Origin: Flavilitoribacter sp020436695
GTDB lineage: Bacteria; Bacteroidota; Bacteroidia; Chitinophagales; Saprospiraceae
Assembly: GCA_041392665.1 (NCBI GenBank)
Contig: JAWKLQ010000036.1
Location: 1-64,000 of the forward strand
Reading direction: 5' to 3'
Length of the DNA: 64,000 nucleotides
Shown here: positions 34,303-43,156 of the stretch, one piece after another
How positions within the stretch are numbered: the first letter of the stretch is position 1
Layout of the letters: each line of letters opens with the position of its first letter
The notes under the pieces: generated by a model
The model's database searches: none
Told to the model about the DNA's origin: nothing
What the model saw: the letters and a program-made list of their open reading frames with translations, nothing else
Translations under genes and position numbers: made by a program

Positions 34303-37200
34303 TTAATTCAATTCCCTTTGGGAACTACACGCCTTGGGGATTTTGCTTTTGTTAAAATTTTCCGCAGGTTTAATACACAGACAGGGACGGGATTGTGATT
34401 TAGGATTATTGCCCAATACATGCACTTCCTGGTTATATAACAAAACCGCGTACCCCGTTTCGTCGGTAGATTCCGTGGCTGTCCAATAACCATTTGGAGC
34501 GATATCCAGGCTTCTCTGGCCGGCATCGAATAAATTGCTGTACGCACTTTTCAAACCACCCCGGTAGAAAGTACCGATCAGATAGTCTATCTGGCTGGAA
34601 CAGGCCAATTCCCAGTCGTCTCCCAATTTTCTGCATTCCTTTTTGGCATCATACCAGTTGACCGGTGCCTCCGTCACTTCGAGATAACAGATATTGCCCA
34701 TCTTTATGCCGGGAATAGCAGGTTTACTAATTGGTACAGGATTATCATAATTCCTGAACACAACGGTATCTCTGATCGTGTCCCGGGGCGGAGACGGACA
34801 ACCTCTGCGCTGGAGTTGCTGCCTGATTTCGGGGGCGCATCCGCTTTCATCACCGAATCGTTGCAGATATTCCTGATAGATGGAGCAAAGAAAATAATCA
34901 GGTACATTACCGGGCAGCGTCTCTACGAGAAGCCTGCATTCTTTGAGCATCGTGGTGTCTCCGGGAAAAAGGCACTTTTCCACTACTCTGCGAATAATAT
35001 CTTCGGAGCAGGGCTCATTTACCCCATAAGTATACAGGTGCTTGATGTACACATTGCAGTCATCTGCCGCCAGGGCATCCTGACATGCCTGCGGCAGACA
35101 TTCGTCCGTCTTAAGCAGTAGTTCGCAGGTTTTGGAAAAGCGGGCATCTGTACCATTCTCAGCCAGGTAATCCCGGCATTTGTCACAGGTAGCAGGCAGA
35201 CCCGAATTGCCGAAACTAATAAGCAGTAAAGCTGTTAATAAAGCGCCTAACCAGCCCAGCCAGAAAATCCAGACAGGTGGAGATGATTTCGATGGTGGTG
35301 GTGCTGCTGCTGGGGCAGACAGAGCAGTCGGTGATACAGCGGTTTGCGGAGGTGGCGGAGTGGTCGGCACATCTGGTTCGGGGCAGGCTTCTTGCAGCTT
35401 TTCCAGCTTTTTTTCGATCTCTTCCCGGTCACAATCCGGCTCCAGTAACTGTTTTTTCAGTAGGATTCGCTGCTCCTTTTTGTAATCCTCAACGATCTCA
35501 AAAGGATCACCGACCAGGTTGATCAATTCTTCCGTGATCGTCGGCAGGCCACTGCCTTTTCTTTGACAGGCTCCCCGGTGCAGCTGGTGCATGTAGATGT
35601 TCATGCAGCCCAATGCCATTTTCCGACCGCCCTGCTTTTGGAGGAATCCGGTGATAGAACCGGCTACCCCTTGCCGGCCGACAACGGCTACTCCTCGCTG
35701 CATTTCCAAAAAGTGCAGGCTGTTGTCCAGACCGTTCTTTAGATAGTCTATTCCCTGTCCTTCCAGCCGGTAACGATACTCATCAAGCTTGGGGACGATC
35801 GCTTCATAATTCCAGAGATGCCCCAGGTAGGCTTCATCAATAACCAGCATAGCCTTGATCGCGCCATCGGCCCCTCTAAGTTGCTGTAAAAAGCTGAAAA
35901 ATTCTTGTTTCTCCTCGGCGTTTGCCGCTCCACCTTGGCTGAAGAGGCGTTCAAGTTGATCAAAGATCAGGTAGATGGACTTAAGCTGGCTACCATGGAT
36001 CTTTTGAAGCATTTGCAGTGGATCATCCGTTTCCATCTCTTCACCGTCCGGAGCTACCTGTCCCCATACCCGTAAAAGATGCCGATGCAGGGATTGATTG
36101 ATATTCTCTTCCCGCTCGACAATAATGAACTGCCATTCGCTATGCTCGAACTGCTCCGGTAGCCCCCAGCGCACTAAACTTGATTTCCCGCTACCCTGTG
36201 CTCCGAAAAGCAACAATAGATTGGTCTCGAAGGACATCCGGTAAATGTCCTCTAGTTCTTTATCCCTACCGGAGAATAGTGGGAATTGTGCCGGTTCCTC
36301 TAACTTAAGTGGGTTTTGGATCGGCGAACAGGGATTAATGGCCGTCTGGATGACCTTGCCTATGGAGCGCGAGGATGATCCGCTTCCGAAATAATTGACC
36401 AGTTGAACGATGGTATGGTCTACTTCCTGCCGACTGGAAAAGTCCCGGCTTCGGGCAATTTCCTGCCCATTCTTAGCTTCGATCGTAAAAAAATGCCGCC
36501 CGTCTTCTTCCTTCCGGATATAGCGTCGCTGATCTTTTCCATGCTTACGCAAGGATGCTATCCCGTTGTCACGCCCGTTTTCATGGTGGTAAGCTTCACT
36601 GGTAAGCAAAGGGCTACCGGACGGATCATTAAATCTGAAGAAATGACGGTCTTCGTTATCAATCGAAGCGTTGTAAGTGGAAAATCCAAACTCGTTCTTA
36701 TCCGATCCGGTATCGGGGCTGTGATCGTCAATATCCTGGTGTATCGGCATAGACGAGGGCATATCCGGATCGGTGGAGGTTGGAGTAGGCATGGGGGGCT
36801 CTATCGACTGATTATCTTCGTTTTCCTCCCCGGGGAAGTGCTCTTCCATGTCCTCTGCGAAGGAATGATCCTGACTGGCAGTTCTGAGTTGATGGATGAT
36901 CGACTGTTCCTCCTCGGCATTATTGCAAGTAGCTGGCTGTTCCAGTAGCAGATGGAGCTGTTCCGGAAAATGGACTTCCCAGTTGTCCCCCCTTTTTTGC
37001 AAATAGATAGGTGTGTCTTCCGGAGTGCCATGTTGCAGGTGTAGCCAGATCTGATGAGCGTTCTCAAGACAGCTCATTTGATCCGGAAAATCTCCGCTAC
37101 GCAGCACGATCCCTTCCGCCTCTAACTTGTAATAGTAAATTAGCTCAGTATCACTACTTCGATGGTATACCTGTACCTTCATAGTAAAAAATTGTGCCAA
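34303..37200 (-). CDS. YegP-domain / STAND NTPase / transmembrane / Cys-rich / lectin-like multidomain protein
   Basis: The product is 965 residues (959 if the second Met at 37182 is used). Residues about 10-105 and 183-272 look like tandem DUF1508/YegP units (YYYKLEAEGIVLRSGDF; HFFRFNDPSGSPLLTSEAY, ENGRDNGIASLRKH, FFTIEAKNGQEIARSRDF), separated by an acidic, Pro-rich linker. Residues about 305-600 are a STAND-type P-loop NTPase: PLFSGRDKELEDIYRM, Walker A LFGAQGSGKSSLVRW (333-341), Walker B IYLIFDQLERLF (411-417). A Pro/Ala linker leads to one transmembrane helix (about 643-663). Residues 672-801 contain three Cys-framed repeats of the form C-x-x-YL-x2-xG-x-C...C. Residues about 835-950 form a C-type-lectin-like/DUF1566 domain (VNWYDAKKECRKLGDDWELA, NGYWTATEST, SRPCLCI). 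It looks like a membrane-spanning sensor or switch. It is divergent from the Wzz-like gene. Confidence 0.78.
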   Translation of the reverse strand: MAQFFTMKVQVYHRSSDTELIYYYKLEAEGIVLRSGDFPDQMSCLENAHQIWLHLQHGTPEDTPIYLQKRGDNWEVHFPEQLHLLLEQPATCNNAEEEQSIIHQLRTASQDHSFAEDMEEHFPGEENEDNQSIEPPMPTPTSTDPDMPSSMPIHQDIDDHSPDTGSDKNEFGFSTYNASIDNEDRHFFRFNDPSGSPLLTSEAYHHENGRDNGIASLRKHGKDQRRYIRKEEDGRHFFTIEAKNGQEIARSRDFSSRQEVDHTIVQLVNYFGSGSSSRSIGKVIQTAINPCSPIQNPLKLEEPAQFPLFSGRDKELEDIYRMSFETNLLLLFGAQGSGKSSLVRWGLPEQFEHSEWQFIIVEREENINQSLHRHLLRVWGQVAPDGEEMETDDPLQMLQKIHGSQLKSIYLIFDQLERLFSQGGAANAEEKQEFFSFLQQLRGADGAIKAMLVIDEAYLGHLWNYEAIVPKLDEYRYRLEGQGIDYLKNGLDNSLHFLEMQRGVAVVGRQGVAGSITGFLQKQGGRKMALGCMNIYMHQLHRGACQRKGSGLPTITEELINLVGDPFEIVEDYKKEQRILLKKQLLEPDCDREEIEKKLEKLQEACPEPDVPTTPPPPQTAVSPTALSAPAAAPPPSKSSPPVWIFWLGWLGALLTALLLISFGNSGLPATCDKCRDYLAENGTDARFSKTCELLLKTDECLPQACQDALAADDCNVYIKHLYTYGVNEPCSEDIIRRVVEKCLFPGDTTMLKECRLLVETLPGNVPDYFLCSIYQEYLQRFGDESGCAPEIRQQLQRRGCPSPPRDTIRDTVVFRNYDNPVPISKPAIPGIKMGNICYLEVTEAPVNWYDAKKECRKLGDDWELACSSQIDYLIGTFYRGGLKSAYSNLFDAGQRSLDIAPNGYWTATESTDETGYAVLLYNQEVHVLGNNPKSQSRPCLCIKPAENFNKSKIPKACSSQRELN

Positions 37201-37604
37201 GGCTTTCCAGGGGATGTAGTAGGACTGTATTTTTTTGAATTGCTATCAGATTATTCATCCAACCTGTAGGGCAAAGGTCAGATTTCTATGATCTGTAGGG
37301 AAGCGACAATCGTCGGAATATTACCTGCAGGTCATGGTACTTTCTCCGGTCGTATTTAGGCTCCAAAATAAACCGGATTTTCAATAATCCGGTATGTTGG
37401 CAATAAAAAATATGCCTTGCACGCCCTAAATATAGGTGGCCGAATAAAACAATTCCCGGCCGGGATAAGAAATGGCCATGCAATTGCAGCAATTTCCAGG
37501 GCAAGTCGTTCAGGCGGCAAGTCAGGTTTTGACTTTAGAATAATAATGGGCAATTTTCTACTTTTACGTCAAATTTTGCCCTTCGATTCTTTACATAGTA
37601 GTTT
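37201..37604. other. Intergenic region between divergent STAND and polysaccharide genes
   Basis: About 400 bases of AT-rich sequence must hold both divergent promoters and the long leader of the Wzz-like gene. Small inverted repeats such as GGGCAATTTT...AAATTTTGCCC (37550-37581) are visible. No coding frame or RNA gene was recognised. Confidence 0.4.
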
Positions 37605-37665
37605 GACGGAAATAAATGAACCAATTTTAGGCTTTTAAAATTGGTTCATTTATTTTTTCTCCGTC
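37605..37665 (+). terminator. Attenuator-like hairpin in the leader of the polysaccharide genes
   Basis: AAATAAATGAACCAATTTTA (37610-37629) pairs perfectly over 20 bases with TAAAATTGGTTCATTTATTT (37636-37655), with loop GGCTTT. The right arm ends in a T-rich stretch. An outer stem GACGGA (37605-37610) with TCCGTC (37660-37665) extends it. No plus-strand gene lies upstream, because the neighbour is divergent, so the hairpin can only affect the Wzz-like gene whose ATG is 15 bases further on. This suggests transcription attenuation or a translation block. Confidence 0.75.
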
Positions 37666-37679
37666 ACATAATCGATACA

Positions 37680-38789
37680 ATGAGTCAAAATAATAAGGAC
37701 AATCTGCTGGATGTGCTTCGCACGATCTTCAGATGGAAAAAAGCCATTCTCTATCTGTGTCTGGCAGCAGGTATCGTAGCAGCCATTGTCGTACTGGTGG
37801 TGCCGGTGTACTATCAGGCATCCACCGTCTTTTTCGTGGCCAGCCCCGACCAGTCCACTCCGGAGCTGATCTTTGGCAATAGCCTGTCTGAGCCTGAACT
37901 CTATGGTGATGAATCGGATATCGACCGTTTGCTTACCATTGCGGAGGGAAATGAACTGGTAGAATTTCTGATCGACTCCTTTCAGTTGTATGAGCATTAC
38001 GATATTGATCGCAACAATGCGAAAGCGCCCTACAATATCAAACTGAAATTTTTCAGTCTTTATGATGTTCAAAAGACCAAAAGAGATGCGATCCAGTTAT
38101 CCATAGAAGACCGGGATCCGGAAATCGCTGCGCAAATTACCCGTGCTGCCAGAAGCAAGATCAATAAAATTGCCCAGAACCTGGTCCGAGGGGCACAGGG
38201 TAAGAAAATTTCAGCCTATCAGTCCAGTATCCAGCAAAAGGAGGGCCTACTGCGCTCCATTGGGGATAGCCTGTTGCTATTGCGTAAACGCTATGGTATC
38301 TTCAATACCCTGGCCCAATCGGAATTCCTGACTACTGAATACACCACCGCTGAAGCCCGGCTGGCCTTTACACGGGCCCGACTGGATACAATGAAAACTT
38401 TTAATGGTATCAGGAGGGATTCATTGGTAAAGTTGAGCTCTCAGGTTGCCGGTCTCGAAAAACAGGTAGAAAGTCTGTCGAAAAGCCTCGAAGATTTTAA
38501 TGAAGGTGTGGCTGAGGTAGATGCATTCACCGATCAATACAATGAAGCTTCGCAGGCACTTAGCGAAGAAAAAGAGAAACTCAAACAATATCAGGCCGCG
38601 TACAATGCCAATATACCGGCGCTGATCCTGGTGGAAGAGGCGGAACTGCCCATCATTAAATCCCGCCCCAAGCGAACCCTTATCGTGTTGGCAGCAGTGG
38701 CGGTGGCTTTCTTTTTCGGCATTATCGGAGTATTGTTATTCGACAACTATCAGGATATCAACTGGCGGGAGGTCTATCATGGGAGATGA
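37680..38789 (+). CDS. Wzz-like chain-length determinant / polysaccharide co-polymerase
   Basis: The product is 369 residues from the ATG at 37680 (MSQNNKDNLLDVLRTIFRWKK); upstream in-frame ATGs lie within the hairpin. It has the Wzz topology: transmembrane segment about 22-42 (AILYLCLAAGIVAAIVVLVVP), a large periplasmic part with YYQASTVFFVASPDQSTPE and a long coiled coil (residues about 175-310, KEGLLRSIGDSLLLL, LEKQVESLSKSLEDF), and a second transmembrane segment about 345-365 (RTLIVLAAVAVAFFFGIIGVLLF) preceded by IKSRPKR. No kinase domain is fused. It would set polymer length for the polymer joined by the next gene. Expression is probably controlled by the leader hairpin. Confidence 0.88.
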   Translation: MSQNNKDNLLDVLRTIFRWKKAILYLCLAAGIVAAIVVLVVPVYYQASTVFFVASPDQSTPELIFGNSLSEPELYGDESDIDRLLTIAEGNELVEFLIDSFQLYEHYDIDRNNAKAPYNIKLKFFSLYDVQKTKRDAIQLSIEDRDPEIAAQITRAARSKINKIAQNLVRGAQGKKISAYQSSIQQKEGLLRSIGDSLLLLRKRYGIFNTLAQSEFLTTEYTTAEARLAFTRARLDTMKTFNGIRRDSLVKLSSQVAGLEKQVESLSKSLEDFNEGVAEVDAFTDQYNEASQALSEEKEKLKQYQAAYNANIPALILVEEAELPIIKSRPKRTLIVLAAVAVAFFFGIIGVLLFDNYQDINWREVYHGR

Positions 38790-38817
38790 GAAGGTAAGTT
38801 GAATTGAAATTAAAACA

Positions 38818-40281
38818 TTGCTAAAAAAAATACATACCTATCTACAAATGCCGGACACTACGTCGGGCAATTTGTTTCTCGCACTGGGAGCATTAGTGCT
38901 GGTATGTATTCTTTTGTCGGTTGCTACCGGCTGGTATTTTTTGGCAGGCGTGCCGGCTATTCTTCTGCTGGTCTATCTCACTATTGTTGATTTTCGTGCC
39001 GTTTTTTTCATACTTCTGGCTTTCCTGCCGCTCTCTACGGAGATCCAGTTGCCTAATGGCTTTGGTACGGATCTGCCGACGGAACCGCTAATGATCGGCC
39101 TGATGCTCGTATACGGCCTCTACATATTGCAGCATGGACGGCAGATGGACAGCCGTTTTTTTCGGCATCCCATTACTTTGTTGCTCTTACTCCATGTAGC
39201 CTGGGTATTGATCACTACAGTCACGTCCGGTCTGTTCCTGGTATCCTTTAAGTTTGCACTGGCCAAGATCTGGTATGTAACGGTCTTTTATTTTCTGGCC
39301 GGCCATGTGCTGCAGCGTGAAAAGGATGTGCGAACTTATTTCTGGGTCATTTTTCTTCCTTTGATGTTTACTGTGCTGGTTACGCTGGTACGCCACAGTG
39401 CCTATGGTTTTTCCTTTATGGATGTGCACCGGGTGTTGCATCCCTTTCAGCGCAATCACGTCAATTATGCCGCTACACTGACCCTCTTCTTTCCGATGGT
39501 CTGGCTGTCTGTAGCCTGGTATCATCGCTGGTCGAAGAGATGGTGGATCATTGTTGGTTCAGTAGGGATACTGCTGATCGCGATCTATTTATCATATACC
39601 CGGGCCGCCTATGTAGCGCTGGCTATCGCGCTGGGCGCTTACTTCATTATACGCTTTCGGTTGATGCGATATGTATTAAGTGGAGCGTTGCTGGTTACGA
39701 TACTGGGCGTAATGTACATGGCGCGTGGCAATCATTATCTGGAATATGCCCCGAACTACGACCGCACTGTCAGCCATTATCAATTTGATAATTTGCTGGA
39801 AGCTACCGCAAAGGGAGAGGATATTTCCACTATGGAGCGGGTTTATCGTTGGGTAGCCGGTTTTTACATGTTTAAAGATCAGCCAGTGCTGGGGTATGGT
39901 CCTGGAAATTTTGTAAATTTTTACCGACCGTACACGGTCACCAGTTTCACTACCTATGTCAGTGATAATGAAGAACAATCGGGCATTCACAGTTATTATC
40001 TGCTGGTATTGGTGGAACAGGGCGTGCCCGGTTTGCTCCTTTTCCTGCTGCTAAGTTTCTATGTTTTGATTAAAGGAGAGGATATCTATCACCGTTGCCG
40101 GGATCGGGGACGTAAACGCATTGTCCTGATGGTGCTTATGACTACCGTAGTGATCGATTCTTTTCTTCTGATCAACGATCTTATCGAAACGGATAAAGTG
40201 GGTTCTTTTTTCTTCCTGGCCATGGCCATATTGGTGAATCAGGATCTGAAGAACAGTGAGTCGGCAGACGGTAGTATTTAG
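38818..40281 (+). CDS. O-antigen ligase / polymerase family membrane protein
   Basis: The product is 487 residues from a TTG at 38818, or 477 from the ATG at 38848. About 11-12 hydrophobic segments are spread along it. The Wzy_C-like domain spans residues about 200-400: RVLHPFQRNHVNYAATLTLFF, IAIYLSYTRAAYVALAIALG, and the periplasmic loop MERVYRWVAGFYMFKDQPVLGYGPGNFVNFY with EEQSGIHSYYLLVLVEQGVPGLLLF, which carries the conserved GYGPG and HSYYL/EQG features. It polymerises or ligates lipid-linked glycans at the inner membrane. It follows the Wzz-like gene by 28 bases and is surely co-transcribed. Its last codons overlap the start of an intergenic hairpin. Confidence 0.88.
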   Translation: MLKKIHTYLQMPDTTSGNLFLALGALVLVCILLSVATGWYFLAGVPAILLLVYLTIVDFRAVFFILLAFLPLSTEIQLPNGFGTDLPTEPLMIGLMLVYGLYILQHGRQMDSRFFRHPITLLLLLHVAWVLITTVTSGLFLVSFKFALAKIWYVTVFYFLAGHVLQREKDVRTYFWVIFLPLMFTVLVTLVRHSAYGFSFMDVHRVLHPFQRNHVNYAATLTLFFPMVWLSVAWYHRWSKRWWIIVGSVGILLIAIYLSYTRAAYVALAIALGAYFIIRFRLMRYVLSGALLVTILGVMYMARGNHYLEYAPNYDRTVSHYQFDNLLEATAKGEDISTMERVYRWVAGFYMFKDQPVLGYGPGNFVNFYRPYTVTSFTTYVSDNEEQSGIHSYYLLVLVEQGVPGLLLFLLLSFYVLIKGEDIYHRCRDRGRKRIVLMVLMTTVVIDSFLLINDLIETDKVGSFFFLAMAILVNQDLKNSESADGSI

Positions 40282-40394
40282 TCGATAGTCTGTCTCGCCA
40301 TTGCTGAAAATAAACGAACTGTTCCGGTTGGTGTTAAAGCGTGTATCCATCACACTCATTAGCGGGTTATCTCGAAAACTGCCGACTATCGACT
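40280..40394. repeat. Word-built hairpin (AGTCGATAGTC family)
   Basis: AGTCGATAGTC (40280-40290, overlapping the ligase stop codon) pairs perfectly with GACTATCGACT (40384-40394). The intervening 93 bases form a large loop. The words are close to those at 29871-29938 and 48149-48234. It lies in the 129-base gap before the tocopherol-cyclase-like gene. Confidence 0.7.
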
Positions 40395-40410
40395 GACAAC
40401 TAAAACAATC

Positions 40411-41391
40411 ATGAAAGATCTGATCCGCCGTATTCGCGCTACCTGGTATCCCAATGAGTATCATGGCTGGGGGCTGCATAAAAATTACTTCGAAGGCTGG
40501 TATTACAAGATTGTTGATCCCACAGAGCGGTATGCCTTTGCGGTTATTCCCGGAATTTCGATGAGCCCGGAAGGAATACAAAAGGCTTTCATTCAGAGGC
40601 TGGATGGAAAGGCATGCACTTCGGATTTTCATCATTTTCCAGCCGCATCTTTCCAGCCTGCAGACGATCGTTTTGAACTGAGTATTGCGGATAATTCCTT
40701 TTCCGCAGAAAGGATACAGCTTAATTTGCCGGAATTACAGGGTACCTTACATTTCCATTCACTTTATTCTTGGCCCAAAATGCTCGGTGCACCCGGCATT
40801 ATGGGATGGTATTCGTTTGTCCCTTTTATGGAATGTTATCACGGCGTGGTGAGTATGGATCATCAGTTGGAAGGGCGTTTAACAGTGTATGGCAAAACGG
40901 TTGATTTCACCGGTGGCCGGGGGTACATGGAAAAAGACTGGGGACGATCTTTCCCCAGTAGCTGGATCTGGACCCAGAGCAATCATTTCGACGCCGACCG
41001 GCGCATATTCCTAATGGCTTCAGTGGCCAGAATCCCCTGGGTGGGCAGCTATTTCATCGGATGTATTGTCGGATTTTTACTCGATGATCGGCTATATCGT
41101 TTCGCCACATATACCGGGGCAAAGATGCAGATTGCATTGGAAGAAAAACGCGTTCATTTGACTTTTAAAGATAAAAAATACCGGCTACAGATCACTGCCG
41201 AACAAGGAAGTACCGGTGCGCTCGTGTCTCCTATTTCCGGAGATATGACCGGTAAGGTGAATGAAAGTATGCAGGCGATACTGGATGTAACACTTTCTGC
41301 CGGCACCGAAATTCTTTATCAGGGCAGTGGGCGTAATGCCGGGCTGGAAGTAGCCGGCCCGGTGGAGGAACTGGTGGAGGGAGCTAAATAA
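40411..41391 (+). CDS. Tocopherol-cyclase-like protein
   Basis: The product is 326 residues with no signal peptide. It follows the tocopherol cyclase (VTE1) family pattern: NYFEGWYYKIVD near the N-terminus, FAVIPGIS, MGWYSFVPFMECYHGVVSMDH, and the hallmark GRGYMEKDWGRSFPSSWIWTQSNHF, followed by beta-rich segments. The fold is a beta-barrel related to hydroxyneurosporene/lipocalin-like enzymes. In plants and cyanobacteria VTE1 closes the chromanol ring, but non-photosynthetic bacteria carrying the family do not make tocopherol as far as known, so the substrate here is unknown. It probably acts on a lipid or is a lipid-binding protein. It follows the polysaccharide pair across a hairpin-bearing gap. 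Confidence 0.82.
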   Translation: MKDLIRRIRATWYPNEYHGWGLHKNYFEGWYYKIVDPTERYAFAVIPGISMSPEGIQKAFIQRLDGKACTSDFHHFPAASFQPADDRFELSIADNSFSAERIQLNLPELQGTLHFHSLYSWPKMLGAPGIMGWYSFVPFMECYHGVVSMDHQLEGRLTVYGKTVDFTGGRGYMEKDWGRSFPSSWIWTQSNHFDADRRIFLMASVARIPWVGSYFIGCIVGFLLDDRLYRFATYTGAKMQIALEEKRVHLTFKDKKYRLQITAEQGSTGALVSPISGDMTGKVNESMQAILDVTLSAGTEILYQGSGRNAGLEVAGPVEELVEGAK

Positions 41392-41499
41392 AAAGGTGGA
41401 TAAAATTGCCCGGATGTAGCTGACTTTCGGCATTTCATAAAATGATAACTATCACTTTTTATTCATGTAGCCCTAAGAGTATAAAATCAGAAATACGAT

Positions 41500-41507
41500 T
41501 ACCTTTG
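41500..41507 (+). promoter_or_regulatory. Bacteroidota -7 promoter box candidate for the SLC13 gene
   Basis: TACCTTTG fully matches TAnnTTTG and lies about 95 bases before the ATG at 41603. A good -33 TTTG was not found at the expected distance. Confidence 0.4.
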
Positions 41508-41602
41508 AAGCAGAAAATGGAACCTTTCCTTGACCCTAAACGATCTTTATAGCTCTGACCATTAGCCAATAAATTTTCTCTCACTCAATCAGCTAATGTA
41601 TC

Positions 41603-43066
41603 ATGGCAGATTCAAGAAGAGCTTCCAGCCTGGTTTTCAAACGAATGGAGCGGGTTGTAGACAGTCAGCAACGCATCATCTACTTCCTGCTGAGTATTCT
41701 CATCGCACTTTGGATCACTCACGGACTAAAGGATGACAATTTCACCTTACCGCAGATCTATGTGCTTTTCCTACTATTTTTCTCCATCGGTTTATGGGTA
41801 ACAGAGGCCATTCCACCTTTCGCTGTGGGTATAATGATCGTCGGTTTCCTCGTGTTTTTTCTTGGAAATCCCGAGATCAATCACCCCGATGGTCCAAATT
41901 ATATCCGGGTGGAAACGTTTGTCCACACCTGGTCGAATAGTGTGATCTGGCTCATGCTGGGAGGCTTCTTTCTGGCCGAAGGCATGAAGAAGACCGGGTT
42001 GGATTTCGACGTTTTCAAATTCTCCATATCCAGATTTGGCGACAATCCGCGTTATATCCTGCTGGGTATCATGCTGGCCACGGCCTGTGCTTCCATGGTG
42101 ATGTCCAATACCGCCACTACGGCCATGATGATCGCCTCGGTAATGCCTTTGCTGCGGGAATTAGACGATGACGCACCCTTTGCCAAATCCCTATTACTGG
42201 GTATTCCCGCCGCAGCCGCCATTGGTGGTATGGGCACTATCATCGGCTCTCCACCTAATGCCATTGTTGTGGATGCCATCAATCATATTCAGAATACCAC
42301 CTTTGAAATTGGCTTCCTGGAGTGGATGTTATTCGGCATCCCCATTTCGGTTATCCTGATCTTTATCTTCTGGTGGATATTGCTAAAAAAATATACGCCT
42401 AAAGTCGGGAAGATCGACCTGACCGTCTTTCAACAGGATAATAGTTCAGAAGGTGAGGAACCGGACGGGCGGGATTATCGTTTAAGAAAAAAGATCGTGT
42501 TGGGCGTGCTGGTTGTCACCATCCTGCTGTGGCTTACCGGAAAGATCCATGAAATACCCACGGCGGCGGTTTCCGGTATTCCCATTATCGTTTTGACGAT
42601 GCTCAGTATCATTTCCGGGGAGGATGTCCGGCAACTCCCCTGGGATACTCTGATGTTGGTAGCCGGTGGTCTGTCGCTGGGACTGGCTATTCAGGAAACC
42701 GGACTGGCTACCTACTTCGTGGGGGAGCTGCAGGGCGTAAAATTGGAGCATTGGATGTTAATCATCATTTTTGCGATGGCCACCATCATATTCTCCAATA
42801 TTATGAGTAATACGGCCACGGCGACTATCCTGATCCCCGTGGCAAGCTTATGGGGAGGAAGTAATCCGTTGGTACTGCCGTTGGTGATCGGCCTTTGTGC
42901 TTCCTGTGCCTTGTTCCTGCCGGTATCTACGCCTCCGAATGCGATCGCTTTTAGTACCGGAAAACTGGAGCAGGCTGATTTTCGCCTGGGTGGTATTACG
43001 ATCGGGTTAATTGGACCGGCATTGATCATCTTGTGGGTATTGCTGGTGGCGGGCTGGCTTATTTAA
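41603..43066 (+). CDS. SLC13/DASS family sodium-coupled dicarboxylate-type transporter
   Basis: The product is 487 residues with about 11-12 membrane segments. The two SNT sodium/substrate motifs characteristic of DASS carriers are present: SMVMSNTATTAMM in the first half and FSNIMSNTATATIL in the second, each in a re-entrant hairpin. IGSPPNAIV and LPVSTPPNAIAF are the paired substrate loops. WVTEAIPPFAVGI is the family start region. It likely imports succinate, malate, fumarate or a related anion with Na+. It is a monocistronic gene between the tocopherol-cyclase-like gene and proS, followed by a word-built hairpin. Confidence 0.94.
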   Translation: MADSRRASSLVFKRMERVVDSQQRIIYFLLSILIALWITHGLKDDNFTLPQIYVLFLLFFSIGLWVTEAIPPFAVGIMIVGFLVFFLGNPEINHPDGPNYIRVETFVHTWSNSVIWLMLGGFFLAEGMKKTGLDFDVFKFSISRFGDNPRYILLGIMLATACASMVMSNTATTAMMIASVMPLLRELDDDAPFAKSLLLGIPAAAAIGGMGTIIGSPPNAIVVDAINHIQNTTFEIGFLEWMLFGIPISVILIFIFWWILLKKYTPKVGKIDLTVFQQDNSSEGEEPDGRDYRLRKKIVLGVLVVTILLWLTGKIHEIPTAAVSGIPIIVLTMLSIISGEDVRQLPWDTLMLVAGGLSLGLAIQETGLATYFVGELQGVKLEHWMLIIIFAMATIIFSNIMSNTATATILIPVASLWGGSNPLVLPLVIGLCASCALFLPVSTPPNAIAFSTGKLEQADFRLGGITIGLIGPALIILWVLLVAGWLI

Positions 43067-43075
43067 ATATATGGT

Positions 43076-43147
43076 GATGTGGTGATATAGTGATATGGTG
43101 AAAGGAAAATCCACTCACTACATCACCACATCTCTATATCACCACAT
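43076..43147. repeat. Word-built hairpin (GTGATATGGTG family) between SLC13 and proS
   Basis: ATGTGGTGATATAG (43077-43090) pairs perfectly over 14 bases with CTATATCACCACAT (43134-43147). Inside, TAGTGATATGGTGA faces TCACTACATCACCA in a second imperfect pairing. The arm is a quasi-tandem of GGTGATAT-like words. The right arm ends 9 bases before the proS start codon, so it may affect proS translation. The same words recur at 49411-49465. Confidence 0.85.
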
Positions 43148-43156
43148 TGCAAACAT

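Noticed and set aside
34303..41391. A complete anti-phage defence island around the STAND gene
   Set aside because: No nuclease, methylase, effector or second defence gene is next to it; the neighbours are oxidoreductase and polysaccharide genes, so defence is only one possibility.
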